This document shows, piece by piece, positions 48,201 through 60,100 of a stretch of 64,000 nucleotides of DNA. Source of the DNA: Scenedesmus sp. ARA3 (lineage: Eukaryota; Chlorophyta; Chlorophyceae; Sphaeropleales; Scenedesmaceae); the NCBI GenBank assembly GCA_004335835.1, contig RWJK01001984.1, positions 62,001-126,000 of the forward strand, given 5' to 3'. The translations under genes and the position numbers were made by a program. Every line of letters begins with the position of its first letter. Within the stretch, counting starts at the first letter, position 1. The notes under the pieces were generated by a model. The model was given only the letters and a program-made list of their open reading frames with translations, did no database searches and was not told the origin of the DNA.

Positions 48201-51200
48201 TGCCTGCGACTGAGGCACTGTTGGCTTCATTGAAGAACCTGCCAGCATGTCAACAAGAAATCATCAGGGAGCACATGGTGCGTCGATGCTGGTGCCAGTG
48301 CCACGTCAAGCAAGTTGTACACCCAGATAGACAACAGGTGATCAGCGGGACAGCATGACCTGCATTTGAAACGTGTGATATGTTCCCTGCATGATTATGA
48401 GCAGCTTGATGCGACACCACATTGATGTCGCACCTGTTGACGCCCTCCACATCTGTGCACAGGTTGCTGAAAGGCTGCCCCACCAGCTCGAACGCGTCCA
48501 AGCCAAAGCTGTCTGCAGTGCCGCGTTCACAGCACAAGATGATGCCACTGCTGTTGGTCCAGAAGCGCACTACTGCTCTGCCATCACTGATTGCTGGTGG
48601 CAGGCGCCGTATGAGGCCAATGAAAAGCATGTCGGCGCCGACTCCAGACAGTCGGGTTGCACACAGCATTATGGGGAACATGGAGCGATCCTGCAGACAA
48701 GTGGCAGCAGGTACGGCTGTGACTTGGCTGCTGCACTGTGCTGGACAGCCCTGCGCATTGTGCAGGCTGTGAAGACTGGTGCCTTTCTCAGTGAACCATA
48801 CGCAATCAGCAGCAGCACTTCAAGCACGTGGTTGTGATGTCTGTTGTCAGAGCAGCGGATGCAGCCCTTCCTGCAGCAGCCGTCTGGTTTGCCTACCTTG
48901 TGCAGCGCCACCATAGAACGCTTCTTGTTGGCTATGTGTGGGATGCCGGTTTGCACAAAGCGCTGCAAGAAGCAGGGACATACAAAGATGCCAGGTCAAG
49001 AGGTCTGAGAGCGCAGTATGTGTGAAGCAGACTTACTGCAACACGCACTTGCACAGCAGTATATGTGCTCTCAGCATGACCACCACCACAGGTAGGTTTT
49101 GCACTTGAACATTGTGAAACCGACCATAGCCAACTGCATCACCTACCTCCAGGAAGCTGTTGTGGTTGGTGCTGAAGGGTGGCGGCCTGCAGGGCATACC
49201 GATGTTGTGTAGTAAGCAGCACATGAATAGCCAGGCCTAGGTGATGTCAGCTGGGACAACACAAGGGCAGCCACTAGCAGCATTCAATGCTATTCACCTG
49301 TGCCTAGAGCATCTGCTCACTCACATGAGCACAGACACATTCTTGCCTTCCAGCTCTCCATTGTCATAACCAAACATGGTCTGAGCCGGGGCGTTGACCA
49401 TCAGGATGATGCCCTGGGTGTTGATGATCACCAGGCCGTCAATCTTTTCGTCGATGGAGCCAACAGCAGCTGCCAGAGCCTCTCCACCAGGCTGACCTGC
49501 TGTCATTGCCAGCAGGCCTTCACTGGTGCCCTGCTTAAGTGCCTCCTCATAATACTTGGCAGCAGTGCCTGGCTCGTTGCGCACGAACTCAAGGAAGCGG
49601 CCATACACCTTGAGCACCTTGCCGTTGCCAGGGTAGCGCTCCAAAACGCTACAGCATGAGGCACAATACAAGCAGCAACAATAGTGGGCGACCTGCTGGT
49701 GGATCGGCAACTGCCTGTCTGGTGTACGCCAGTGCCACTCCATTGCCCCAGACTTGCAAGGCAATCACAAGCAGCAGAAGTTGCGCATAAAGAAATGGCA
49801 GGGCATCTTGAGCCATGCATGTTTAAGCTTTAGAGTATATGTAGTGGCAGCTGTGAGCTTTCATCAAGACACTTACCGCCTGTACGTTGCAGTTGCGCGC
49901 TGCTCTGTCTCCTCCATCACCTCCAACTTGCCCTGCACATGTAGGCGGAAGCATCCAAGAAACTGGTCACGCATCAAACTCGGTGCATGTGCTTTGGTCA
50001 CTACATGTGAATGAGAGGCACGTGAGCGGCACAATCAAGATGCCACTAGAGAGGACGGCAGCAGATGATGCTTGTGTTGCTCAACAGCACGCATAAACAC
50101 TCATCCTATTCTGCTGCACATGCTCTCAACAAACATTGACTCACCAGCAAGTCCACAAATGCCACAGAGTCCCGCAGCAGGCTGTTCCAGAACTGGCGCT
50201 GCGCCATGAGCGCCAGCTTGTGCGTACGCACACATGCCCTGCAGAAAGCATGAGCACTCAGCAGTCAGAGCGAGCAGTAAGAGCCATGATCAACGGCATG
50301 CAGTGCAGTGGTCAAAGGACGAGTGAATGTTGTCAGCTGCTGGACGCTGACCCCATACCTGTAGTTGCGCTGGAACTCAACATAGCCCAACAGGTCCAGG
50401 CCATCGCCATCTGCAAGAGCAGGGCAAGCGAACACAGTGGCCGAAGTCATCAGCACATTCATCGTGTACACTGCTGTCGAAAGCACTTGAGTTTGCTGTA
50501 AATCACCAACATCCCAAAACCAAGCAATCGACTATCATCCAGTCCCAAATTGGTTTAAATTAACCAGGCCCTTGGCAGCCAGCAGCTGGGCAATCTCACC
50601 TCTCTTCAGCGCCTTGGCCAACTGCTGGGCCACAAAGATGTTGTAGTTGTCCAGCAGGCTGGGCTTAGCCTTTATAGCAAGCTGCATTTGAGTTTGCGCC
50701 GCCTGGCCGTCCTTGCGCACTTCAATCAGGAAGTTGGCATGCACCACCAGCAAGGCTGGGTTGTCTGGCATGCGTGCCATGGCACACTGCGGCAGACCAC
50801 AGCAAGCGGCAAAGCCTTCAGCTAAGGAATGTGTTGCGCATACGTAGGTGGTCAGCAGCTGGTTCTGATGTGATGCAGCAGTATTGTTACACTTGCAGGA
50901 AACCTGCTGGCTGCAGCACTGCTGCTTCGTACTGTGCCGGAGATCCTTGAAACATTATAGACGTTTGCAGCGTTGCTGTTGCTGCTGCTGCATTGCCATC
51001 CATGCTGCGCCAACACATGACAAAACAGATAAAGCGGCAGCAGCAGCAGCCGTTTTCTTACCTTCAGCACAAACTCCCCAAACTCTGCTGCCTGTGGGTC
51101 TGGCACCCCATCCTCATCCCACACGCGCATTTCGCGCAGCACCAGGGACACCTGCTCAACGTCCTTCCACCTGTGGACGGTTTTCAGATCCTTCATCATT

Positions 51201-53822
51201 GAGACCGCTCCTGAAGTTGTGCCAGTTGCATCGCCTGTAAGGACTGCGGCTGCTGCATCCTTGCGCTCATGGAACGACACGCGCAGTGTAGCTGTCAGCT
51301 GCCTCAGCAAGCTCATGCGTAGCCAGCAGGCAATGATCCCCAGCGCCACAGCAGGAAAGATTCCGTAAAGCACAGCCTGCAGCAGGCAGTACCAGGCTGG
51401 TTTTCAGCAGTGTGTTGTTAGGGTGCTGAAAGTGTGTCATGCAGCTCGTCCACATTGCATACAGAGCATCCAGGATGTTGCTGCCATGCGGCTGGTACTT
51501 ACCCATGTCATGAATGTTGCATAAGCTTCACTGTCAGGGCGGCTGTTTTGCGTGAAAGTCAGGGCCGTCAGCAAGCCAGCAACCAGCAAGAGGCCAGCCC
51601 ATAGCCCATTCACCACCATGTTGACATAACTGCTGTAGTAGGGCACCTGTAAAACGGAAATGACAGGAGGATCAGTGTGCCGCTCAGGCCAGTGTGCAGC
51701 CCTTACCATGCACAACTGTGTTTAGCGGCACCTGACAGCTTGCAGGATACACAGTTGGTTGTGACAAGCACAGTCACCACACCAGGAACAGACAATCTAT
51801 TCCTGCAGGATGAGCAGCAGTTGGAGCACCATGCACCAAGCATGTAAGTTCTGTGGCATGGAGTTCATATAGACATACATCATATATGATGCCTGCAGCC
51901 ACTCACATCATAGAACAGGAATGAAGACACGCCGGTTACACACAGCAAGCCAATGACCACTTGCGCAGGGCCAAATGCGTCCAGGCAGCTGCAGATGACA
52001 ACCAGGACCATCTTCAGAGCCAAAAGTTTGAAGCTGGTTGCCGCATCAGCACTGGCCAAGACGCTGCGCGTCAGTGGGTTGAGGTCGCACATGCCGGTGG
52101 CCTGCAGGACAGTGGTACACCAATTGCAGCGTTGCGAACACGCTTCCACTGTGTTGGTGCTTGGCAGTAGCTGATAGCAGTGCCTGGCAGCAGTGCGCAG
52201 TAAATACTGAACTTTTACCTGCTTGCAGGACAGCTGACTGTGAGCATCTGACAAGGGCACCTGACAACAACACCTGCTGGACCCATAAGGCAAACTCACC
52301 ATCAGCAGTGTCATCGCCCCAAAGATGATGCACATGACACCAGCAAAAATCATGTGGGCCATGTGTGGCATTGCAAGGCAGCCTGCAGGACAGCACATGC
52401 AGAAGAACAAGTGCACGGTGTGAGATCATGCTGCTCATGATTCTGACTGCTACTGCTGACCTACAAAGGAGTTGCCTACTTGGTAAGGAACCGCAACAGC
52501 AACGTCAAACACTGAAAACAGTAGCACACAGCGTGGCTCACTGTGGTCAGAGAAGTATATGTGCGTTGGTGGGCTGCCAGCCGCGATGTTGCTCCAGCGG
52601 CAGTCCCAGAGGAAGCAGAAGAAGTCCAGAACCGCTGGCCAGAACATGGTGTAAATGACCATGGCAAACAGTTGCAGAGCTTGCACCAGCCGGTTAAGCC
52701 ATGCGCTGTTGGAGTTGCTGCCTTTCATGACAACTGCAATCCAGGCGGTGGCCAGTAAGCTGCCAATCACGAGGCCTGACAGCAGGTAGAACACAATGAT
52801 GTATGTGTTGTACCCTGCTGGGACAACCAGCATTCTGAACAGCAGCCACTGCAGCAGCAGAATTGAGCAGACATTTCTGTTGTGAGTACACAAACATTTC
52901 ATGGGCGCCAGTTATTGCTTCAACAGCATTCGCAGCAAATAACACAACAGGAGTGATGATACACCATGGTGCAACTGGGCCAGATTAAAGAACCCACTTG
53001 GATGGCTTTGAATATCCAGAGGTCCTTCTGGATATTCCAGGGAAACGAGCTGTTGAAGAGCACGCGAAATGTCTGCACAAAACAGGTGGGCAGGCAGAAG
53101 AGGCTGGCAACCCAAGGCACGACGTGTCATGCACACATTCAGCAGCAACACGAGGCAGTAGTTGGTGATGGTGCCAAAAGTACAGTACATGTCATGCATG
53201 CTAATTGCACGTCCTGCAGCAACTCGTACACGATATGCCTGGTTGTGCGACCTGCCACCGCTGTCTGACACTGGCACATGGCTCCATGCTAGTCACCTGC
53301 AGGAACTCCAGCACCACCTTGAGCGCTGCTAAGCGGAGCGATGCATCCAGTTGCTTGTTCTTGGTCAGAGTGTATAGGGTGGCAAAGGCACCTTCTTGAA
53401 AGGACTTGTTGGTGTTGTCCAGGTCATCAGTCTCACCCTCCCCAGCACTGCAAAGCAGCATGTGCACCAAATGATGGCGTTAGTACTTCAGGCGAAAGTG
53501 CCAAGCAGAGCCTGTACTCAACACTTTTCAGGGCATTGAATGGGTCACAGCAGCATTAGGTACAAGCGGTTTGCTGTGGTTCGGAGCAGAGGCATTGCTG
53601 CCTGCAAGGCTGCTGCACACACATCTTCTGCAACACCAGCACGTTGATTGCTCGCATACAATTCGTTGTCCAAAACCTGGTTCTTCAGTTGTGATTTTAG
53701 CTTACTTACCCTGCATTTACACTGTTCAGTGCACGGCTGTCTGTGTTCTCACTGCCCACACTGCTGCCATTATCACTGCTGGCAAAGCTGCTGCCGTTGA
53801 ACGTAGAGGTGCCTTCGCTCAT
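39229..53822 (-). CDS. TmcB-like PAS-domain multipass membrane protein (copy A)
   Basis: Large sensor-like membrane protein of the 'tiny macrocysts' B/C family, expanded in volvocine algae. The first exons are 53710-53822 (MSEGTSTFNGSSFASS), 53297-53447 and 52998-53072, all in phase, then one from 52848. Membrane helices fill about 53070-51300 (for example YIIVFYLLSGLVIGSLLATA, MPHMAHMIFAGVMCIIFGAM). TPR/HAT-like repeats follow (50780-49500: FLIEVRKDGQAAQTQMQLA, VYGRFLEFVRNEPGTAAKYY). PAS domains lie near 49470-49320 (GIILMVNAPAQTMFGYDNGE), 48580-48430 and 47930-47740, with more PAS-like sequence to about 46400. The C-terminal third has helices near 44250 (LMLLGVALLAHVVCFAVLTM), 42650, 41400 and 39600, acidic and Lys-rich linkers, and a Gly/Pro tail. 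The C-terminal half, about 47000-39229, is duplicated in the next gene. The signal sensed is unknown. Tens of introns make the exon list incomplete. Confidence 0.88.
39506..39641 (-). repeat. 136 bp block identical to the second TmcB-like gene
   Basis: Identical base for base to 56447-56582. It encodes QLHIILLVISLACMVLFVMA and the following YRPYARRLHRDSKAV segment. Flanking exon and intron sequence diverges at once on both sides. Confidence 0.9.
46327..46371 (-). repeat. CTG-rich array in a TmcB-like intron
   Basis: CAG, CGG and GAG triplets on the plus strand read mostly CTG on the sense strand, in the intron after the exon encoding LYRADALSSVVELD. The paralogue has a similar array at the matching intron (about 63302-63320). 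Confidence 0.75.
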
Positions 53823-56124
53823 ACTGGCAAGTCAATTGAGATAGTCGAGTCAAGAGAACCCCGTTTGGCGACGTTGGTGCGCGTGGCGGGGCAGATGATG
53901 ATGTAGGCCACCTGCAGCTGGTGCTGCTTCGTTAACTCTTCAGCAATCCACTTTGCCCCGGAGCTACTCTAATTCCTTACTAATGGAAAATCTCAGTCGC
54001 ATCATCAGCGAGCTGAGCATGTGCATGCAGGGAAACGAGCGTCTGTTCAGCGCTCATCAGTACAGCTACACCTGTCGCCAACTATGTTAGATGTTGTGCC
54101 GATGGCATGACAAGATATATGGGGACCTGCACTGCATCGAGCGTCTCAGCGCACAACAGCTGCACGTCTCGCATTTGAATCACGTCACTGACAAGCATGC
54201 CGTCAAACCCTAAATTGTACCCATGGACCAACTGGTGAAGTGCATCATCATCATCAGAGGTTGCAATCGGTTGCAAATTGTTACCTCTGCGTGATCCAGT
54301 GTGCTACAGTGCGGCCGTATTGTCAGCATCATGCTACTGCCGTACTGCGCTTATTGTTGCATCCGGGATGCAGGGGGCCTGCATCACCAATACATTACCC
54401 ATTTTTAGTGAAAGGGGTTGGTGCAAATGGCCCAAGAAAAACTCGACAAGGGTCACCGTCAGTAGTGCCACCCTGTTTAGGTAGCGGCAGCAGGAGACCG
54501 TCTTATAAGAAGCGTTTTCACGCTTTGACATGCGCGTGTTGGTACAGCAACGCTGGTACAGCTTGCAGTGCATATTAGAGACGTTTATAGGTGATACCTT
54601 ATCATTGTATTGCTTATTTGCACAAACGCGTCCTGCAATGTGAACCAGCCGCTGCAATGCTTGCAGTGGCACAGCTGGGCTCAGCCGACAAGCACTGCAC
54701 GTCTGCACCGTCTGTAACCCCCCAGATGCGCTGGAATTGAAAGACGGCGGTAGCCAAACTAGGCGAGCGTGTGCACCACTGCTGCCACTGCAAGATACAT
54801 CTGGAGCAGCTGCCTGCATGATGGCTGTCGATCGTCATTGTCACTTAAGTGAAAGCTTTCCTGTTCAAGCCCAGCTGGGCTGCGGCAGTTGCTGTGGCCC
54901 CAGTCCAACATCAGCTTGCCGCCGTGCTCAGTGCATGCCTGCACCAACCAGACCCACCAGCAGACAACGCTGCTTCTGGAAGGGACGATCACTGTGGTGT
55001 GTACGGACACCTTGACTGTTGCGGCAACATGCAGAAGCTTCTTAGGAGGCATTACCAGAGTACCGCTCAGCAGTGGCCTTCGCTTGTTATCAAACTATGC
55101 GGCCCTAACACACACGGTGTGCCAGCCCCCTAGTTGACACGCAGGTTGGTGGTGTCTATCAACAAACAGATGCACGTGGACTCCACCATACAACACATTA
55201 CAGAAGGGTTTAAACGCATGATAGGTTCCTGCAGCTACCAGAGTCGCTTTGGACTGTTGTTCAGTTGTTGCTTCCATGCTGCAGATTGCAAAAACCCACT
55301 ACCCTCACATCCTTATCTATCACCGTCTGTTGATACTTGCACAGATCAACAAAGCCATGATGGCATGCATGTATGTGCCCCACTCAATATCTCTGCGGCA
55401 GCGCGAGCAGCTGCAGGAAAACCACAAGCCCAGTCAAATCAAAGTATCCCCATCACGTGTGTCAGTTGATCAGTAAGAGATGGTGCTACATGCAGCCAAA
55501 GTTCAAAACAGTTCCATTAATCCACCTGGGAGCTGCACAGAGCTTGCAGGAGCACATTTGCAGTGCGGCACAAGCCCAGCCTTCAAAAACCATGACTGTG
55601 GCCGCTAAACCCCAAACCGGGTTTACTTGGACAACACACTACATATGACAGTACAGACGCACATCACCAGCACCACAACTCCTGAGAAGCCGCTGTCATA
55701 TGTGGTTGGCTTGAGTCTCAGCAAGTTGCAGTATGTTGAATAATGTTAGAGCCAATACTGCCTACTTAATATCAGCGGCCGGCAAGGAAACGTTTCAGAG
55801 TACACAATGCTGATAGGAGCAAAAGAACGTGTCAGTCTGGCGCACACATAGCATAGCATTGGCCTGGCAGGCGCTGTCGAGCAAACCAGCCTGGAGATTG
55901 CTTGCAGTTACTGGATGAAAACAAGGTGACACAAGCCCTTCACAAGGTAAAAAGTCAACAGATCAAGGTGTGAATATTCAATGGCAGTGCTCACGCGATG
56001 GCACAAGCAGTCCTTGTTCAAACCTGTTCGTCGGTGCTCATTCAAAGCGCACCGCACTCAATTGAATGCAGTGCACCTGTGCCATGAGCGCTGGTCTGTC
56101 AAAGCCTAAAGCAGTAGCCACGCC
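53823..56124. other. Region between the two TmcB-like genes
   Basis: It holds the promoter side of copy A and the 3' flank of copy B. A possible exon at 54082-54276 is listed separately. Nothing else is recognisable. Confidence 0.5.
54082..54276 (-). other. Possible orphan exon or gene relic
   Basis: A 64-codon frame has balanced composition unlike the surrounding DNA, including HQLVHGYNLGFDGMLVSDVI and ETLDAVQVPIYLVMPSA, and ends at a TAG. It has no in-frame ATG at its start. I do not recognise the family. It could be the last exon of an unseen minus-strand gene or a decayed fragment. Confidence 0.25.
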
Positions 56125-57117
56125 TCACCGGCCGCCACGTCCTGCATACCAGCCGCTTGCACCTGCAGCCGCACCGCCCTGCTGCATTCCAGGAAACCCT
56201 GGCCCAGAGGCACCACCCATCCCCTGCCAGCCATAGCCGCCTGGCCCGGCTGGTGGTGGTAGCATCATTGCAGGTGCAACCACCCCATACCCGCCAGGAG
56301 GCGCAGACATCCCGCCGATGGCGCCACTGGGGATGCCACCAGGCCCAGCCATGCTGGCAAAGCCAGCTGCCATCGTGGCATTGCCGTTTGAGCGTGTCAT
56401 GCCCAGCACCACGGTCTTGACGTGCCCCTCCACATCTACCTCAGAAGGCAGCTGGCTCAGCAGCCCCGCCACCGCCTTGCTGTCACGGTGCAGGCGGCGC
56501 GCATAGGGCCGGTACAGTGCCATCACAAACAGCACCATGCAGGCCAGGGAGATGACCAGCAGGATGATGTGCAGCTGCTTGATAGACTCAAACCTGTAGG
56601 GGCAAACAGGAACACAAGTCACAACGTCAATGTGCAAACAAAGCTGCTGTGGATCAGTGTTTCATTTGCACATATGTCTGGTCATTCACAGTTGAGCGCG
56701 TATGCAGTGCTGCTAGCTAGCTATAACAAGGGTGTGCGGGTGTGCATCTGCAAAGCTTAGATGTTCAGCTGCAGCTAGAGAACGGTGCATTGTGCACTTG
56801 GACGCTGTACAACAGCAGCCATGCACACCTGCTGATGGTCCAGTGCACAAACAGTTGTCCACCATCTTGCAGTGCGTCATACAAATCGTTGGCCACCACC
56901 TTGACCACCCATGTGTACCTGTAGAGCAGTACGCAAACTATGTTTTTGTACCAGTTGAAAGCGAGCTGAATCTGAGAGCTGCTGCGCAGCATTCCAGCAA
57001 GCCTTGCTCCTATGGCATCATTGGCCACAGCAGGGCATGCACAATGGGTTCCCAGGTGTTGCGGCATGAATCCAACACAACATGTTTCCCTCTCCTTCCA
57101 GCCACTGCCCACACGTA

Positions 57118-57158
<41 letters not shown>

Positions 57159-60100
57159 TAGCGTCTAGCGTGGCATATCTGTGGCTACTTGTGGCAGGGC
57201 TTGTAGGTGACAGTTGCAAAACAGTGTCCAGTGTTGCCTCAGTAGCATGTTTACAGCATAACAGCAGCCACCAAACATCCAATTTGCAGACACGCAATCC
57301 TACTCACGTGGTGTGGTTGCCGAAGGCCAGATCATCAGGCAGATTGGCGAAGATCTGCATATGCAATAGGTTTCAAGGTAAGTTGCTGCACGGTCAAGCC
57401 AGAGGAGGAGCTGTTGTGCTGTGACGAAAACTTACTACAGCAGCAAGTGGCATCTGCGGTGCAAGTCATGCTGACATGGGCAAACGACATAACACTGCTG
57501 TGTGATCAGCTTCCGTGATGAGAGTCAGCGCTGGGTGGTAATCCTCACCTCCATCTTGTCTATATAGGCATTCATCATGGCGTCAATACCTGAAAAACAC
57601 ACATGCAGCACGCGTGGCATCAGAACTGCAAATGTTGACCAAAGAGCAGCATGTACTTGTGGCAAGGTCAGTGCCACTTCAACTTGCAGACCTCACCGCT
57701 GTGTGTCACAGAGTAGTACTCGCTGCCTGGCTTGAAGCACGTGCTCTGATCTTTGCGCAAGCATCGGTTTGTCTTGAAAAATGTATCTGCAGAGCATGCA
57801 CGTGGCACGTAAGCATAAAAGCAGTAAGGACACATTTGAGTGAGCTGCATAACCAGGACAAAAATCAGGGTTACCAGCTCTCAGGCTAATTTCAGGTTTA
57901 TTAGTAAAGCCAACAGGCAGGGTACGCATTGTGCCTTGTCTGTCTGCTGTGCTATGCTTCTGCACTGATTTGTTGAAGCAACCGACTCACCCGCCACATC
58001 GCCATTTGATAACGCGGCAGCTGGTGCAACGGGGTCAAAGGTTGCGTTGACGCCATCCTGCAGGAAGCAAATTAGCAGGCTCAGCACAGCGCACACACAC
58101 ATACACACAGCAAGGAGTTGCTGGTGACCAAGCAGCTTAGTTCTGCATTCTGTGATGTGACACACGGTTAAGATGATCAGCTGTGTTGCGAGGCTTGCTG
58201 ACGATGCCACGCACCGCTAGCAGCATCTTCCCGCCGTACATCAAAGTGCTGTAGTCCTGCCGCAGCAAGTCCAGCCGGTGCCGGAGCTCGGCCCTGTGCA
58301 ACTCATTCTCTGCAGCAGTCGTGCTGAAAGCAAGGAAATTGGCTGCCAGCCTGGCGCGTGTGATGCGGTACAGCACGTGCACTGACAAGTCAAGGGACGC
58401 CAGCGGGCCCTGCAGACAATAACAGCAGCACCCAAACACCTTGCGGCACTTGCACCTGAATGATACAAGATAATCATCGTAATCTGTTGGCCTGATGATC
58501 TCCTACGCGCATTCAAGCAGCAGCCACCTGGTGAAGCTGTTGTCATGCATTGGTATTGGGCAGTGCATGGCGCATGTTGCTGTATGCACTAAGCGCTCTC
58601 AGGAAAGCTCAAGTAACCTCACCTGCAGGCCCTTCAGGCTGTTCTGAGAAACAGCAAAGATGACAATCACTGCAGCCACCCACAGCAGAAGAGGCACCTG
58701 TGTGCAGCATAAAAGCAAGCATGGCATTCGTGAGAGCAGTCATGATAAGCAGGTTGACCTGCACGTGCTGGTTGGTGAATGGGAGCCGCTGTTCAAAAAG
58801 GCAGGAACGGCTTTGAGCAGGCTGACATCACAGAGAAGGCGACAGCCGAGGTTTGCCGGTGGATTGCCAGCATCCCTCACCATGAATCTCCACAGCACAT
58901 TGTTGCTTGCCAGCAGCTTCTTGCCATTGCGCTTGAACTTGGGGTCCAACCAGCCAAACAGCGCCTTGTAGGTGGAGTGGCACAGAGCCGCAAACTTGCT
59001 GACAGGGGCCTTCTTGGCAGCTGCCAGCGCTGCCTTTGCTGTGCTGGACTTGCCTTTGAGCTTGCCAGAGGAGCGCCCTGCTGCTTCTGAGCTACGCTTG
59101 CCCTTCTTCTGTGTGGCTGGTGTGTCAGGTTCTTCGGCATCCTCCTCTGAATCATCGCCTGCAGGTGCTCACCCACCAAGTCAGTACACCTTGCTGCCGA
59201 CTTTTAGCGTGCATGGTACAGGCCAATGCTGAAAGTGTACATACTACAACAGTGCATGTGACAGCATGCCCGAAAATTTGGGCTGGAGAAAATGTGGGCC
59301 AAGAATGTGACGCATGCAATCACAGCTTGTTATGTCCTTTTGTTAAAGTACTCTGATGCGAAATTGACGGCATCTTTGAGGCGAAAGCCCACACCTATGT
59401 TGACACAGTGGAACCCGCTGCGGTTGCACCAGCAGCATACCTGCCAGCGCCATGCGCACAGACTTGTGCTTCTTCTCTCCGTCTACTGCTGCTTCACTTC
59501 CTGAAGCTGGATCTGCAGTGCCACCCGCTGCTGCCTCTACCAGCTCCATGTCATCCTCGTCCACCTCCTCTCTGCTGTCGTCGTCAACCTGTAGCTGCCG
59601 CGCCGCCATGAGCCGCACAGTGGCGCTGGGCAGCGCCAGGAACACGCTGAACAGGCGCATGTGGGACACGTTGCAGCGTTGCAGCAGGTAGAACTCGTAC
59701 GCCATGCAGCCCAGCTGCACGACGAGTGCCTGCAGAGTGGCAATTGGTTGCACACGCTTCTTGTTACACCGACTGCAACGCCAGCTGTACAGAACATCAT
59801 AAACAACTTCATGTGCTGGCACATCAGAAGTGCTGCTCATGTGTATGAAAGCCAAGGTCAAGTTGGGTGTATCTGCTTGCTGCTCTGCCTTGTCTCACCT
59901 CAACCACAAGCAAGAGTACTATTGTGAGGGAAAGGCCGGTCAGGTCCCTCCAGGTGTAGTCAACAAAGGTGTCCAAAGCTGCAACAAACAGACAGGCAGG
60001 TGCAGCAGCGGCGTTCGTTGGCTGACAGTAATATTTACCAACACGCAATTCCATCAAGTAGTTCCAATTGGGCTGCCTAACTGTGTGCAGCCAGGCTGCA

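Noticed and set aside
57119..57157. The CTG array read as a poly-Ser or poly-Gln coding exon in copy B.
   Set aside because: The matching copy A exons join without it, and no conserved TmcB sequence flanks it.
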